DNA from: Actinoplanes cyaneus | Lineage (GTDB): Bacteria > Actinomycetota > Actinomycetes > Mycobacteriales > Micromonosporaceae | Assembly: GCF_016862095.1 (NCBI RefSeq) | Contig: NZ_BOMH01000035.1 | Location: 1 to 49,769 of the forward strand | Length of the DNA stretch: 49,769 nucleotides | Reading direction: 5' to 3' | Shown: one piece after another, positions 34,718 through 42,762 of the stretch | How the letters are laid out: each line of letters starts with the position of its first letter | Position numbering within the stretch: the stretch's first letter is position 1 | Position numbers and translations under genes: made by a program | Notes under the pieces: generated by a model | What the model was told of the DNA's origin: nothing | The model's database searches: none | What the model saw: the letters and a program-made list of their open reading frames with translations, nothing else

Positions 34718-35116
34718 CTACCTGTAGATCACATGGGTCGGGGTGAGCCGGCACACCACCCGCACGGTCTCCGGGCCGTCGCTGGTCCACGCCTCGTTCG
34801 CATACTTGTAGCTCAGCATGCCGATCAGATCGTCATGATCGTCGCCGAGCGTGACCGTCCCCTCGACGGTGCAGTAGGACGACGGCTGTGCCGGGTCGAA
34901 AGCGCAGATCGAGGCGCGCGGGTCACGCTCCAGGTTCCGTGCCTTCTGCCGCCCCCTGATCGTGGAGAACAGGATGTCGTCCCCGTCCCGCTTCACCCAG
35001 ATGACCGTCGATTGCGGCGAGCCGTCCGCATTGATCGTGCTGAGCACCGCGTAGGTGGGGTTGTCGATCAACCTACGGGCGACATCGGGCAGGACGACAG
35101 TCATGATCGTCATCAT
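34718..35116 (-). CDS. PPOX-class F420-dependent oxidoreductase-like protein
   Basis: The 132-residue protein has the split-barrel flavin-binding fold of the pyridoxamine 5'-phosphate oxidase family: YAVLSTINADGSPQSTVIWV (about 20-39), ILFSTIRGRQKARNLERD and ASICAFD. Proteins this short in actinobacteria commonly bind F420 and are annotated as TIGR03618-type oxidoreductases. Cofactor use is inferred from the family. Several starts are possible (ATG 35116, 35113 or 35104, or GTG 35155). ATG 35116 gives the usual family length. Confidence 0.8.
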   Translation of the reverse strand: MMTIMTVVLPDVARRLIDNPTYAVLSTINADGSPQSTVIWVKRDGDDILFSTIRGRQKARNLERDPRASICAFDPAQPSSYCTVEGTVTLGDDHDDLIGMLSYKYANEAWTSDGPETVRVVCRLTPTHVIYR

Positions 35117-35173
35117 GCCCGAGAAACGCGGCTCCCCTTCCGTGACGGTTGACACCCGTCACTGCGGCACCCC

Positions 35174-35308
35174 CCGCAACCCGGCCGCGGCAGCCGCAGC
35201 CCGGCCCTCTGGCAGCCGTCACCCACCCGGGCAACCGCCGCAACCCAGCCTCGGCAGCCGTCACCGTACCCAGGGCAACCGCCGCACCCAGCCTCGGCAG
35301 CCGTCATC
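35174..35308. repeat. Degenerate tandem repeats after ispF
   Basis: Two good copies of a 44-bp unit start at 35232 (CAACCGCCGCAACCCAGCC) and 35276 (CAACCGCCGCACCCAGCC), both continuing TCGGCAGCCGTCA. A degraded copy lies near 35174. The last copy runs into the ispF stop codon. Confidence 0.7.
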
Positions 35309-35792
35309 CAGCGGCGGGCATCTCGGCGTAGACCATCGCCACCGCGACGCCGGCCAGGCCCTCGCCCCGCCCGGTGAGCCCCAGCCCGTCCGTGGTGGTC
35401 CCGGACACGGTCACCGGCGCGCCGACCGCGGCCGACAGCACCTTCTCGGCCTCCGCGCGACGCTTGCCGATCTTCGGCCGGTTCCCGATCGCCTGCACCG
35501 ACACGTTCCCGATCGCGAACCCGGCGGCCCGCACCAGCCGCGCCGCCTCCGCGAGCAGGGTCACCCCGGCGGCGCCGGCCCACTCCGGGCGGCTCGTGCC
35601 GAAGTTGCTGCCCAGATCGCCCAGGCCGGCCGCGGAGAGGAGCGCGTCACAGGCGGCGTGCGCCACGACGTCGGCGTCCGAGTGACCGGCCAGCCCAGGT
35701 TCGCCGGGCCACTCCAGACCGGCCACCCAGCAGGCCCGGTCCGCGTCGAATGCGTGCACGTCAGTGCCGATGCCCACCCGGGGAATGATCAC
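35304..35792 (-). CDS. ispF: 2-C-methyl-D-erythritol 2,4-cyclodiphosphate synthase
   Basis: The fifth MEP-pathway enzyme cyclises CDP-methylerythritol 2-phosphate to the cyclodiphosphate. The 162-residue protein is typical in length. Metal ligands are Asp11 and His13 in GTDVHAF and His45 in GHSDADVVAHA. The C-terminal TTDGLGLTGRGEGL is also characteristic. It follows ispD, with a 255-bp repeat-containing gap rather than the tight spacing usual in this operon. The pathway supplies isopentenyl diphosphate, possibly including the prenyl donor used by the UbiA enzyme at 41069. Confidence 0.95.
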   Translation of the reverse strand: MIIPRVGIGTDVHAFDADRACWVAGLEWPGEPGLAGHSDADVVAHAACDALLSAAGLGDLGSNFGTSRPEWAGAAGVTLLAEAARLVRAAGFAIGNVSVQAIGNRPKIGKRRAEAEKVLSAAVGAPVTVSGTTTDGLGLTGRGEGLAGVAVAMVYAEMPAAG

Positions 35793-36047
35793 CCGATCAC
35801 CCTAACCGCCGACCCGCCACGCCAGGCCGCACCCGGGCACCCCGAGCCGCGGGGCGCCTCGAATGCAGCCGAGCCGTCGGCCGCCTCGGATCCAGCCACG
35901 CCAGCCCCAGCACGACACCCTGCGCGCCGCACTCACCGCCGGTGGGCCGCCTTGGGTCCAACCAGGCCACGGGCTGCCTGGGATCCAGCCGAGTCACGGG
36001 CCGAGCCGGGAAGGGCCGAGCCGCGGGCCGCGCCGGGAAGGGCCGGG
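35793..36047. repeat. Degenerate repeats between ispD and ispF
   Basis: The 255-bp gap contains imperfect copies built on GGATCCAGCC / GGGTCCAACC followed by A(G/C)(G/T)CACGGGC (35889, 35945 and 35990) and on GCCGGGAAGGGCCG (36005 and 36032). No gene was found. In other actinobacteria ispD and ispF are usually adjacent or fused, so this insertion is unusual. Confidence 0.55.
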
Positions 36048-36779
36048 TCAGACCGCCGGCGCTTCGGGGTCCGGCATCGCCAGCAGATGCGTCGCCAGCG
36101 CCAGATCCAACGGCCGAGTGATCTTCAACGCCAGATCCGACCCCGGAACGCACCGGACCGGAATCCCGAGTTTCTCGACAGCGCCGGCATCGTCGGTGTG
36201 CGAATCCGCTGCCGCCTCGTGCGCGGCCCGCAGCACAGCGGCGCGGAAGCCCTGCGGGGTCTGCACCGCCCGCAGCACCGAACGGTCGACGGTGCCGAGC
36301 ACGACCTCGTCGGCGGAGACTTCCTTGATCGTGTCCACCACCGGGAGAACCGGGATGACAGCATCGGCGCCGGACCGGACCGCAGCCGCCACCCGCTCGG
36401 TCACCGAGGGTGGAGTAAGGCAGCGGGCCGCATCGTGCACCAGCACGATCGGCACCTCGTCCGGAACGACGGCGAGCGCGGCCGCCACCGATTCCTGCCG
36501 CTCGGCGCCGCCGGGAACCACCGTGACCGGCGCCACCGGCGAGAGCAGAGCCTGCACCGCGCCGACGTCGGCGCGCGGCGCGGCCACGACGATCATCCGG
36601 ACCGAGGGAGCGGCGGCGAGCCGGCGCACCGCATGAACGAGCAGCGGCTCGCCCTCGAGCAGCCGCAGAGCCTTGGGAGCACCCGGCCCCAGCCGCAATC
36701 CCGCACCCGCGGCCGGAACGACGACCGCGACGTCACCGCGAGCATTGAGCTGCGCGGTCACGTCGCGGTCGGCGTTCAC
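36048..36779 (-). CDS. ispD: 2-C-methyl-D-erythritol 4-phosphate cytidylyltransferase
   Basis: The third MEP-pathway enzyme transfers CMP from CTP to methylerythritol 4-phosphate. The 243-residue protein has the nucleotide-binding AAGAGLRLGPGAPKALR near the N-terminus, VHDAARCLTPPSV, and the conserved KEVSADE and VQTPQGF stretches. Starts GTG 36779 and GTG 36761 are both possible, and the first leaves 25 nt after the carD stop. The carD-ispD-ispF order matches M. tuberculosis Rv3583c-Rv3582c-Rv3581c. Confidence 0.93.
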   Translation of the reverse strand: MNADRDVTAQLNARGDVAVVVPAAGAGLRLGPGAPKALRLLEGEPLLVHAVRRLAAAPSVRMIVVAAPRADVGAVQALLSPVAPVTVVPGGAERQESVAAALAVVPDEVPIVLVHDAARCLTPPSVTERVAAAVRSGADAVIPVLPVVDTIKEVSADEVVLGTVDRSVLRAVQTPQGFRAAVLRAAHEAAADSHTDDAGAVEKLGIPVRCVPGSDLALKITRPLDLALATHLLAMPDPEAPAV

Positions 36780-36804
36780 AGGCTGTGAAGGGTGCGTCGC
36801 TGGA

Positions 36805-37290
36805 TCAGGCCTCGGTGAGGACCTTGTCGAGCAGGACCTCAGCCTCGTCCTTGGTGCTCTTCTCAGCGAGGGCCACCTCGCCGACCAGGATGTCGCGGGC
36901 CTTCGCGAGCATGCGCTTCTCGCCTGCCGAGAGACCGCGCTCCCGCTCGCGACGCCAGAGGTCGCGAACAACCTCGGCAACCTTGAGCGGGTTACCGGAA
37001 GCGAGCTTCTCCAGGTTGGCCTTGTAGCGCCGCGACCAGTTGGTCGGCTCCTCGGTGTGCGGAGCGCGGAGGACGTCGAAGACCTTGCCCAGGCCTTCCT
37101 CGCCAACCACTTCGCGCACGCCGACTTCCTCGGCGTTCTCAGCGGGCACCCGAACCGTCAGATCGCCCTGGGCGACACGCAGAACGAGATACTGCCTTTC
37201 AACGCCCTTGATGACCCTAGTCTCGATTGCCTCGATGAGTGCGGCCCCGTGGTGGGGGTAAACAACGGTCTCGCCGACACTGAAAACCAT
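36805..37290 (-). CDS. carD: CarD-family RNA polymerase-binding regulator
   Basis: The 161-residue protein binds the RNA polymerase beta subunit and stabilises open promoter complexes, acting globally at rRNA and housekeeping promoters. The N-terminal RNA-polymerase-interacting domain starts MVFSVGETVVYPHHG (Tudor-like, about 1-60). The C-terminal helical DNA-binding domain includes NWSRRYKANLEKLASG, with the conserved Trp (about 85) that enters the promoter bubble. Length matches M. tuberculosis CarD. It begins the carD-ispD-ispF unit and has its own promoter (37318-37346). Confidence 0.95.
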   Translation of the reverse strand: MVFSVGETVVYPHHGAALIEAIETRVIKGVERQYLVLRVAQGDLTVRVPAENAEEVGVREVVGEEGLGKVFDVLRAPHTEEPTNWSRRYKANLEKLASGNPLKVAEVVRDLWRRERERGLSAGEKRMLAKARDILVGEVALAEKSTKDEAEVLLDKVLTEA

Positions 37291-37624
37291 AGGTTCGAAA
37301 CCCCTTTCGCTGTGTCTAGGGTAACACGCTCAGGCGGCTCTGTCTTGCCCTGACGGTCACTGTTAGTGCAGCTCAGGGGCCCTGTGACGGGGCTTTCTAC
37401 CGCTTGACACCAGCGCGGGAAGCTGCCTAAGTAACTCAAAGTGACTGGGATGTCACTGGACTCGCTGTTGAGTCGGAAATTCCGGACCTGATGGCTTTGC
37501 GAGATCAAGCGTATCGCTGAGGTCCACAGCGCCCCACCACTGGCGATGCGGCGTAGCGTGCGAGACGCTGGACGGAAGTTCCCCGACCGAAGCAAGATCT
37601 GGTCGGCCAGGGGGGAGGTGGATC
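37291..37624. other. Divergent intergenic region carD / 37625 gene
   Basis: These 334 bp are notably less GC-rich than their surroundings. They hold the carD promoter on the minus strand and, on the plus strand, TTGACA (37404-37409) with TAAGTA (37428-37433) at 18-bp spacing, a likely promoter for the gene at 37625. No gene was found. Confidence 0.5.
37318..37346 (-). promoter_or_regulatory. Probable carD promoter
   Basis: On the minus strand, AAGACA (37346-37341) and TACCCT (37323-37318) are separated by 17 bp. The inferred start near 37311 is about 20 nt upstream of the carD ATG, with AGGGG between as ribosome site. Confidence 0.5.
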
Positions 37625-38398
37625 ATGGCAGGCGCGAGCGACAACGGCGGCTGGCCGCCCGACGGCGGCTCTTCGGGTGGACTGCCCGACCTCCCTGAGG
37701 AGTGGGGCGTCATCGTCATCCCGGACGATCTGTCCGAGCTCTCCGACGAGGTCGAGGCGGTCCGGGCGGAGCTGCACCTGTCCCCACCGGCGGGCCGTCT
37801 CCAGCGGTTCCTGCGCCGGCCGGCGATCCGGTGGGCACGCAAGGCGGGCACGTTGATGCTGCGCGCACCCGCCCTGATCATCTCGATGGCGATCCTGGTC
37901 ACGGTGGCCAGCCTGTTCGCCTCGACCTGGCCCGGGCCCTCACGGGAGCCGGCCACCCAGCGCACCGCCGGCTCCACCCCGGCGCCGGTCAAGGCGCTGC
38001 CGGCACTCGAGCTGATCGACGCCGACGGGAAGGTCGTGCCGGTCAACGGGCAGCTGCCGGTGGTCATCCTGCTCATCGACGGCTGCGACTGTGACGCGCT
38101 GATCGCCGACACGGTCGGCGCGGTGAAACCGGACATCGCGGTGCTCGCCGTGTCACGATCCACGCCGTCGGTCCCCGCGTCGCCCGGTCAGGCCGCCACG
38201 GCCCGGGCTCCGCGCTACGACGGGAAGAATGTGCGCTACCTGCGTGATCCGACCGGCAGCCTGCGCGAGCAGCTCGGCCTCACCACGCAGGACGGGACGG
38301 CCGCCGCGATCCTGGTCACCAGCACCGGCGACATCCTCCGCAAGATCCCCCACGTCGTCTCGGTCAACACTCTGCGGCCCGACCTCGAACGCCTCTGA
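37625..38398 (+). CDS. Membrane-anchored thioredoxin-fold-like protein
   Basis: The 257-residue protein has a cytoplasmic N-terminal part (about 1-75, acidic then Arg-rich), one membrane helix (about 80-98) and an extracytoplasmic domain (about 115-257). The domain has redoxin-like order: ALELIDADGKVVPVNGQ, then VVILLIDGCDCDALI and a C-terminal LRDPTGSLREQLGL ... AAAILVTSTGDIL. In place of the thioredoxin CxxC there is C-D-C, so disulfide chemistry is possible but atypical. A strong ribosome site, GGGGGAGGTGG, precedes the ATG. The region between carD and the lipoprotein gene is where the order departs from M. tuberculosis. Function is unknown. Confidence 0.7.
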   Translation: MAGASDNGGWPPDGGSSGGLPDLPEEWGVIVIPDDLSELSDEVEAVRAELHLSPPAGRLQRFLRRPAIRWARKAGTLMLRAPALIISMAILVTVASLFASTWPGPSREPATQRTAGSTPAPVKALPALELIDADGKVVPVNGQLPVVILLIDGCDCDALIADTVGAVKPDIAVLAVSRSTPSVPASPGQAATARAPRYDGKNVRYLRDPTGSLREQLGLTTQDGTAAAILVTSTGDILRKIPHVVSVNTLRPDLERL

Positions 38399-38491
38399 CC
38401 AGCCAAGCCTTTGACCACCCGAGCCGCTGACCAGCCGGAGCGGAAGAGGGCTGGCCCGGGGCGTCCGCCGGGCACGCGGGCCGGCGAGTGG

Positions 38492-38944
38492 TCAGTTCGT
38501 GGCGGCCCGCTGCACCGTGTAGCGGAAGACGATCGGGCCTTTGTCGTCGGCCGCGGCCCGCAGGCGCAACTGGCTGCCGACCCCGACGCTGAAGACCTCC
38601 GGCGTCCGGGCCCCCGAGCAGGGCAGTCCCCGCCCCGACTCGTCGTCGCCGAAACTGACCCGGACCCGGCTGCCGTCCGGTCCGGCGCACACCACGGCGA
38701 CCTGGAACGCGCCCCCGTCCAGATCGGCGCCTTTCTCGTAATTGCTCGAAGCGGGCACCACCACGGTGTCGGTCATCTCCTGGTCACCGGTCTCGGGCAG
38801 GAGTTGCTCAGCGGTCAGCCGCCAGGCCAGCAGCCGCGGGTCGGAGTCGTCCCGTGGTGCCGACCGCCACCACCAGATCCCGCCCGCCACCAGGATCAGC
38901 ACGGCCAGCCCGTGCAGGATCACCCCGCGTCCCCGCTCTGTCAC
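38492..38944 (-). CDS. Small membrane-anchored protein of unknown function
   Basis: The 150-residue protein has an N-terminal membrane helix (about 9-26, ending in three tryptophans) and an extracytoplasmic beta-rich domain (about 35-150) with one cysteine pair (about 86 and 108). Sequences of this kind occur in Micromonosporaceae, and I do not recognise a named function. It is convergent with the thioredoxin-like gene. The repeats at 38987-39077 separate it from the polyketide synthase gene upstream. Confidence 0.65.
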   Translation of the reverse strand: MTERGRGVILHGLAVLILVAGGIWWWRSAPRDDSDPRLLAWRLTAEQLLPETGDQEMTDTVVVPASSNYEKGADLDGGAFQVAVVCAGPDGSRVRVSFGDDESGRGLPCSGARTPEVFSVGVGSQLRLRAAADDKGPIVFRYTVQRAATN

Positions 38945-38986
38945 GCCGCAACCGTTCCGCTCACACCGCTCCCGTTCCGTTCACGC

Positions 38987-39077
38987 CGCGCTCTCCCGGT
39001 GCGCGGCGCTGCCCGCGCTCTCCCGGTGACTCGGTTGCCCGCGCTCTCCCGGTGACGCGGCGCTGCCCGCGCTCACG
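38987..39077. repeat. 26-28 bp tandem repeats beside the polyketide synthase gene
   Basis: CGCGCTCTCCCGGTG recurs at 38987, 39014 and 39040, each followed by a (A)C(G/T)CGGCGCTGCC-type tail, and a partial copy begins at 39068. The period is 27, 26 and 28 bp. The array ends in the last codons of the type III polyketide synthase gene. Confidence 0.75.
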
Positions 39078-40149
39078 CTGCGACTGTAGAGAACTCGAGC
39101 AGCACTCCGTAGAGCGTGAGCCCCGGACCGAAGGCGAGCATCACCACCCGCCGTGGCGGCCGCGCCTCCCGACGCAGGGCGTCGAGGGCCAGGAGCACGG
39201 TGGGTGAGGAACAGTTCCCGTACGCCGCGAGCACGCCCCGTGACGCCGCGAGCGCCTGATCGTCGAGTCCGAGCCGCTCCTGCACGACGTCCAGGATCTT
39301 CGGCCCGCCCGGGTGCACGGCCCACCCGTCCACCTCGCCGATCGTCAGCCGGTGCCGTTTGAGCAGGTCCTCGACGAGCGTGCGGACGTGCAGGGAGAGC
39401 ACCGTCGGCACCTCCGGTGACAGCCCCATCCGGAACCCGAGGTCGGTGACCTCCCACGTCATGTGGCCGGCCGTGGTGCTGTCGGTGACCGCCGCGACCT
39501 CGCGCACCACATATCCCGCTTGCCCGGAGGACGCCGGGACGAGCACCGCGGCGGCGGCCGCGTCGGAGAAGAGCGCGTGCGACACGATCTGCTGCACGTC
39601 CGGTGGGCCTGCGCCGGCCGGCTGCATGTGCAGGCTGGTCAGCTCGGCGCAGAGCAGCAGCGCGGGCCGCCCGCGGGCCACCACGAAGTCACTGACCGTG
39701 CCGAGACCCGGCAACGCCGCGTAACAGCCCATGTGGCCGACGAAGAGCCGCTGCACGTTCGGTGACATGCCGAGATCCCGGGCCAGGTGGATGTCGAGCC
39801 CGGGCGTGGCATAGCCGGTGCAGGAGCAGACCGCGAAGAGCCCCACCTCCGAGGCGTCGAGGCCCGCGTCGGCCAGCGCCCGGCCGACCGCGGCACTGCC
39901 CAGCGGAACAGCCTCCTCCTGGAAGCGACGCATCCGGCGCTCGGTGGACCAGCCCGAGACGTCCTCCTTCAACGGGCTCACCGCGGCCTGCCGGGTGACC
40001 ACCCCGGAGTTCGCGAAGATCCGCTTGGCCAGGCCCCGGCGACCGGCGGCGTAATGCTGGGCGAAGAAGCCGTCCCACAGCTCGTCCTGCCCCGTGGAGG
40101 GCGGCAGGGCCACGCCCAGCCCGCTGATCACTGCCTCCGTCACGGTCAC
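39073..40149 (-). CDS. Type III polyketide synthase
   Basis: The 358-residue chalcone/stilbene-synthase-like enzyme condenses malonyl-type extenders on an acyl starter. The triad is Cys142 (GHMGCYAALPG), His279 (WAVHPGGPKI) and Asn312 (YGNCSSPT), and the GPGLT loop (about 340-345) is intact. GTG 40149 overlaps the stop of the methyltransferase gene (GTGA), so synthesis is coupled. The upstream open frame is a shadow. The neighbours (UbiG-like methyltransferase, divergent UbiA enzyme) suggest an alkylresorcinol, alkylpyrone or quinone-type product that is methylated and possibly prenylated. Starter and chain length are not predictable. The sequence is not obviously RppA (naphthalenetetrol synthase). 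Confidence 0.92.
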   Translation of the reverse strand: MTVTEAVISGLGVALPPSTGQDELWDGFFAQHYAAGRRGLAKRIFANSGVVTRQAAVSPLKEDVSGWSTERRMRRFQEEAVPLGSAAVGRALADAGLDASEVGLFAVCSCTGYATPGLDIHLARDLGMSPNVQRLFVGHMGCYAALPGLGTVSDFVVARGRPALLLCAELTSLHMQPAGAGPPDVQQIVSHALFSDAAAAAVLVPASSGQAGYVVREVAAVTDSTTAGHMTWEVTDLGFRMGLSPEVPTVLSLHVRTLVEDLLKRHRLTIGEVDGWAVHPGGPKILDVVQERLGLDDQALAASRGVLAAYGNCSSPTVLLALDALRREARPPRRVVMLAFGPGLTLYGVLLEFSTVAA

Positions 40150-40916
40150 CACGGCCGCCGCACGTCCGCGGCGGTTGCCGTCACGAGCGCGGCGGGAGCG
40201 GGCCCGCTCTTGCGGCCGACGCCCTGATAGAGGACGGCGGTGGAGAACGTCGGGACCACGCGCCCGAGCGGGCGCTCGTCCGGATCGCGGCGCAGCGCCA
40301 GCCACCGCACCAGGCCGGGCAGGCTCGGCCGGATCCCGCGGACGGCCAGCGGGACACCGTGCCGGGCGAACTCGGCCCGCAGCCGGGCCGGCGACACGAA
40401 CAGCGCCGGGTCGTGCAGGCCGGTCGGCACCACCCCGAACCGCTCACCCAGCGTCACCGTGATGAGCCGGCTGAGGGCGGTGTCGTTCAGCGTGTCGAGC
40501 ACGACCCGCCCGCCGGGCCGCAACACCCGGCACAGCTCGGCGACGGTGCCGCTCAGGTCGGTGACGTGCTCCAGGATCTCGCCCGCCACCACGACGTCGG
40601 CCGAGCCGTCGGCGAGCGGCAGGGCGGCGACGTCCCCGGCCAGCGGTGTGACGCCCCGATCGGCAGCGAGCGCCAGCCCCGGGGGCCGCAGGTCGACGCC
40701 GACATGCCGGTAACCCAGGGCCGTCACGTGCGGCGCGAGGAGACCGCCGCCGCACCCCGCGTCCAGCAGCACCTGGCCGGGCGTGCCGGGCCGCGGGATC
40801 AGCTCGGCGCGGGCGGCGGCCAGCCAGTGCAGCAGCTCGAACCCGCCGCCGGGCCGCCACCACTCGCCGGCAAGGGTGTCGTACTGGCACGGATCGTTAC
40901 GCCGGATCGACAGCAT
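40146..40916 (-). CDS. UbiG-like SAM-dependent methyltransferase
   Basis: The 256-residue class I methyltransferase shows motif I LLDAGCGGGLLA (about 50-61), the acidic end of strand 2 (GVDLRP) and post-I GEILEHVTD (about 112-120). The N-terminal YDTLAGEWWRPGGGFELLHW closely follows the start of the UbiG/Coq3 O-methyltransferases, which act on quinone precursors with long prenyl chains. That points to O-methylation of a phenolic hydroxyl, probably on the product of the coupled type III polyketide synthase (inference). The stop codon overlaps the synthase start. It is divergent from the UbiA gene, with 152 bp between starts. Confidence 0.88.
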   Translation of the reverse strand: MLSIRRNDPCQYDTLAGEWWRPGGGFELLHWLAAARAELIPRPGTPGQVLLDAGCGGGLLAPHVTALGYRHVGVDLRPPGLALAADRGVTPLAGDVAALPLADGSADVVVAGEILEHVTDLSGTVAELCRVLRPGGRVVLDTLNDTALSRLITVTLGERFGVVPTGLHDPALFVSPARLRAEFARHGVPLAVRGIRPSLPGLVRWLALRRDPDERPLGRVVPTFSTAVLYQGVGRKSGPAPAALVTATAADVRRPW

Positions 40917-41068
40917 GTGATCAAGCCTGGCACGGTTGCGCCCGCCTCACCACCGGAGCGGATCCACCTGTGGAAATCCCCTCACACCGCCGGCGGCCGG
41001 TTCGCCTGTGGACAACCGCCTCTGTGGACGACGCCCGTCCCGCTGTCCTCGTCTGGCAGCGTGGCCTC

Positions 41069-41917
41069 ATGCACCGCAGACTGCTCGACATGTCCCGTGC
41101 GCTGGCGCTGCTGCGTTCCTCCCATCCGGAGCCGGGCGCCGCCGTCACCGTGGTGATGACGCTGCTCGCGTTCGGCGCCGGCCATCGCGGGTGGCGGCTG
41201 CTCTGCGTGTTCCTGGCGGTCGGGGCGAGCCAGCTCGCGGTCGGCTGGGTCAACGACTGGCTCGACGCCGAGCGGGACCTGCGGGCCGGCCGGCGGGACA
41301 AACCGGTCGCCAGCGGTGCGGTCTCCCGCCGTACCGTGGGAATCTCGGGTTTGATCGCGGCCGTTGCCGCACCTCTCGCGGCACTTCCGCTGGGCGCGAC
41401 AGCCGCCGCGACCATCGCCGTGGCCGCGATCTTCGGCCTGCTCTACGACTGGCCACTGAAGTCGACGGCATTCTCCGTGGTGCCTTACCTGCTGGCGTTC
41501 GGGCTGCTTCCGGCATTCGTGGTGGTCGCCCTGCCGGGTCGTCCCATGCCGCCGTTCTGGCTGGTCGCGGCCGCGGCGCTGCTCGGCGCGGGTGCCCACT
41601 TCGCGAATGTGCTGCCCGATCTGGCGGACGACGCGGCGACCGGGGTGCGCGGGCTGCCGCATCGGATCGGCGCGGCGGGTTCCCGGCTGGCGGCCGCGAC
41701 GCTGCTGCTGAGCGCGACTGCCACGCTGGTCCTGGGGCCGCCCGGAGCGCCGTCGTGGTCCGGCTGGGCGGCCGGCGCGGCCGCCGTCGTGGTGCTGCCG
41801 ATCGGCTGGTACGCGTCCCGCCGCGCCCGCGGCAGACCGGTCGCGCTGTTCCGTGCGGTGATGGCTGTCGCGCTGATCGACGTCCTGCTGCTGATCTTCA
41901 GCGGGCCCGTGGTGTGA
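41069..41917 (+). CDS. UbiA-family prenyltransferase
   Basis: The 282-residue membrane protein has seven to nine hydrophobic helices and the two Asp-rich motifs of the UbiA superfamily: NDWLDAERD (62-70) followed by RRDKPVASG, and NVLPDLADDAATG (180-192). These bind the prenyl diphosphate through Mg2+. Members attach isoprenoid chains to aromatic rings in quinone, haem and chlorophyll pathways and in natural products. Position beside the polyketide synthase and UbiG-like genes suggests prenylation of that product (inference). ATG 41069 and ATG 41090 are both possible starts, since the upstream part of the frame lacks family character. Confidence 0.88.
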   Translation: MHRRLLDMSRALALLRSSHPEPGAAVTVVMTLLAFGAGHRGWRLLCVFLAVGASQLAVGWVNDWLDAERDLRAGRRDKPVASGAVSRRTVGISGLIAAVAAPLAALPLGATAAATIAVAAIFGLLYDWPLKSTAFSVVPYLLAFGLLPAFVVVALPGRPMPPFWLVAAAALLGAGAHFANVLPDLADDAATGVRGLPHRIGAAGSRLAAATLLLSATATLVLGPPGAPSWSGWAAGAAAVVVLPIGWYASRRARGRPVALFRAVMAVALIDVLLLIFSGPVV

Positions 41918-42011
41918 TCCACTCCGGCCGGATGGATGGGTCGGCGCACACGGCCGTTTGCCGCCCACTAGGCTGATCTCACACCTTGGTGTCGCTATTT
42001 GGAGGATCGTG

Positions 42012-42731
42012 ATGCGCTCGCTGGGAACCCGTCGCGCCGCCCTGGTCGCGGGTGTCGCCACCGTCGGTGTCATCGCGCTGGCCGGTTGCTCGGCCGGTCA
42101 GGTTGCCGAGACCGCCATGCTGGACACGCCGATCGCCGGCGTCAACGCGAACTCCGCCGACGGCAGCGTGTCAGTGCGCGACGCCCAGGTGGCGTACAAC
42201 GGCGTCGAGGGCTATGAGAAGGGCGAGAGCGCTCCGCTGCAGCTGAGCCTCTTCAACCAGTCCGAGAAAGACGTCACGATCTCGATCGCCAGCGTGCCGC
42301 TGGAGCGGCCGCAGGTCGTCTCCGCGGCCCAGGTCGGCTTCGCCGCCGCAGGCGCCGCGTCGCCCAGCACGAGCTCCTCCTCGGCGCCGGCGTCGGCGGC
42401 GAGCCCGTCCGTCAAGCCGTCCGGCGCTCTGCCGGGCACCTCGGGCAGCCCCTCGCCGGGCCCGTCGGCCCCGTCCGCCGAGGCCGGCCCCACGGTCACC
42501 GCGGCGCAGATCACCATCAAGGCCCTCGGTTCGGCGTCCTTCAAGCCGACCGACGTGAAGAAGCTCCAGGCGGTCGGCCTGAGCGACGACCTGATGCCGG
42601 GCCAGAGTGTGAACCTCGTCTTCCGCTTCAGCAACGGCGCGCCGGATCTGACGATCCAGGCGCCGGTCGCGATCCCGCTGAGCCCCGCTTCCCGCGCGCC
42701 GGGCCTGCAGGGCGAGCACACCGAAGAATGA
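42012..42731 (+). CDS. Lipoprotein at the LpqE position
   Basis: The 239-residue protein has a signal sequence ending in a good lipobox (ALAGC, Cys about 28), a beta-rich domain (about 40-110), a Ser/Pro/Ala-rich disordered insertion (about 112-178) and a second beta-rich part (about 180-230). GGAGGA at 42001-42006 supports ATG 42012. It sits immediately upstream of radA, where M. tuberculosis has lpqE (Rv3584), so it is likely the counterpart. The fold is reminiscent of the PCuAC/YcnI-like sandwiches, but no metal-binding His/Met pattern is visible. Function is unknown. The outward face of the membrane is the expected location. Confidence 0.8.
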   Translation: MRSLGTRRAALVAGVATVGVIALAGCSAGQVAETAMLDTPIAGVNANSADGSVSVRDAQVAYNGVEGYEKGESAPLQLSLFNQSEKDVTISIASVPLERPQVVSAAQVGFAAAGAASPSTSSSSAPASAASPSVKPSGALPGTSGSPSPGPSAPSAEAGPTVTAAQITIKALGSASFKPTDVKKLQAVGLSDDLMPGQSVNLVFRFSNGAPDLTIQAPVAIPLSPASRAPGLQGEHTEE

Positions 42732-42762
42732 CGTTGTCGTACCCGGCGGCTAACTTGGCCGG

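Noticed and set aside
35304..36779. IspD-IspF fusion protein
   Set aside because: The two genes have separate stops and starts and a 255-bp gap, with no frame running through.
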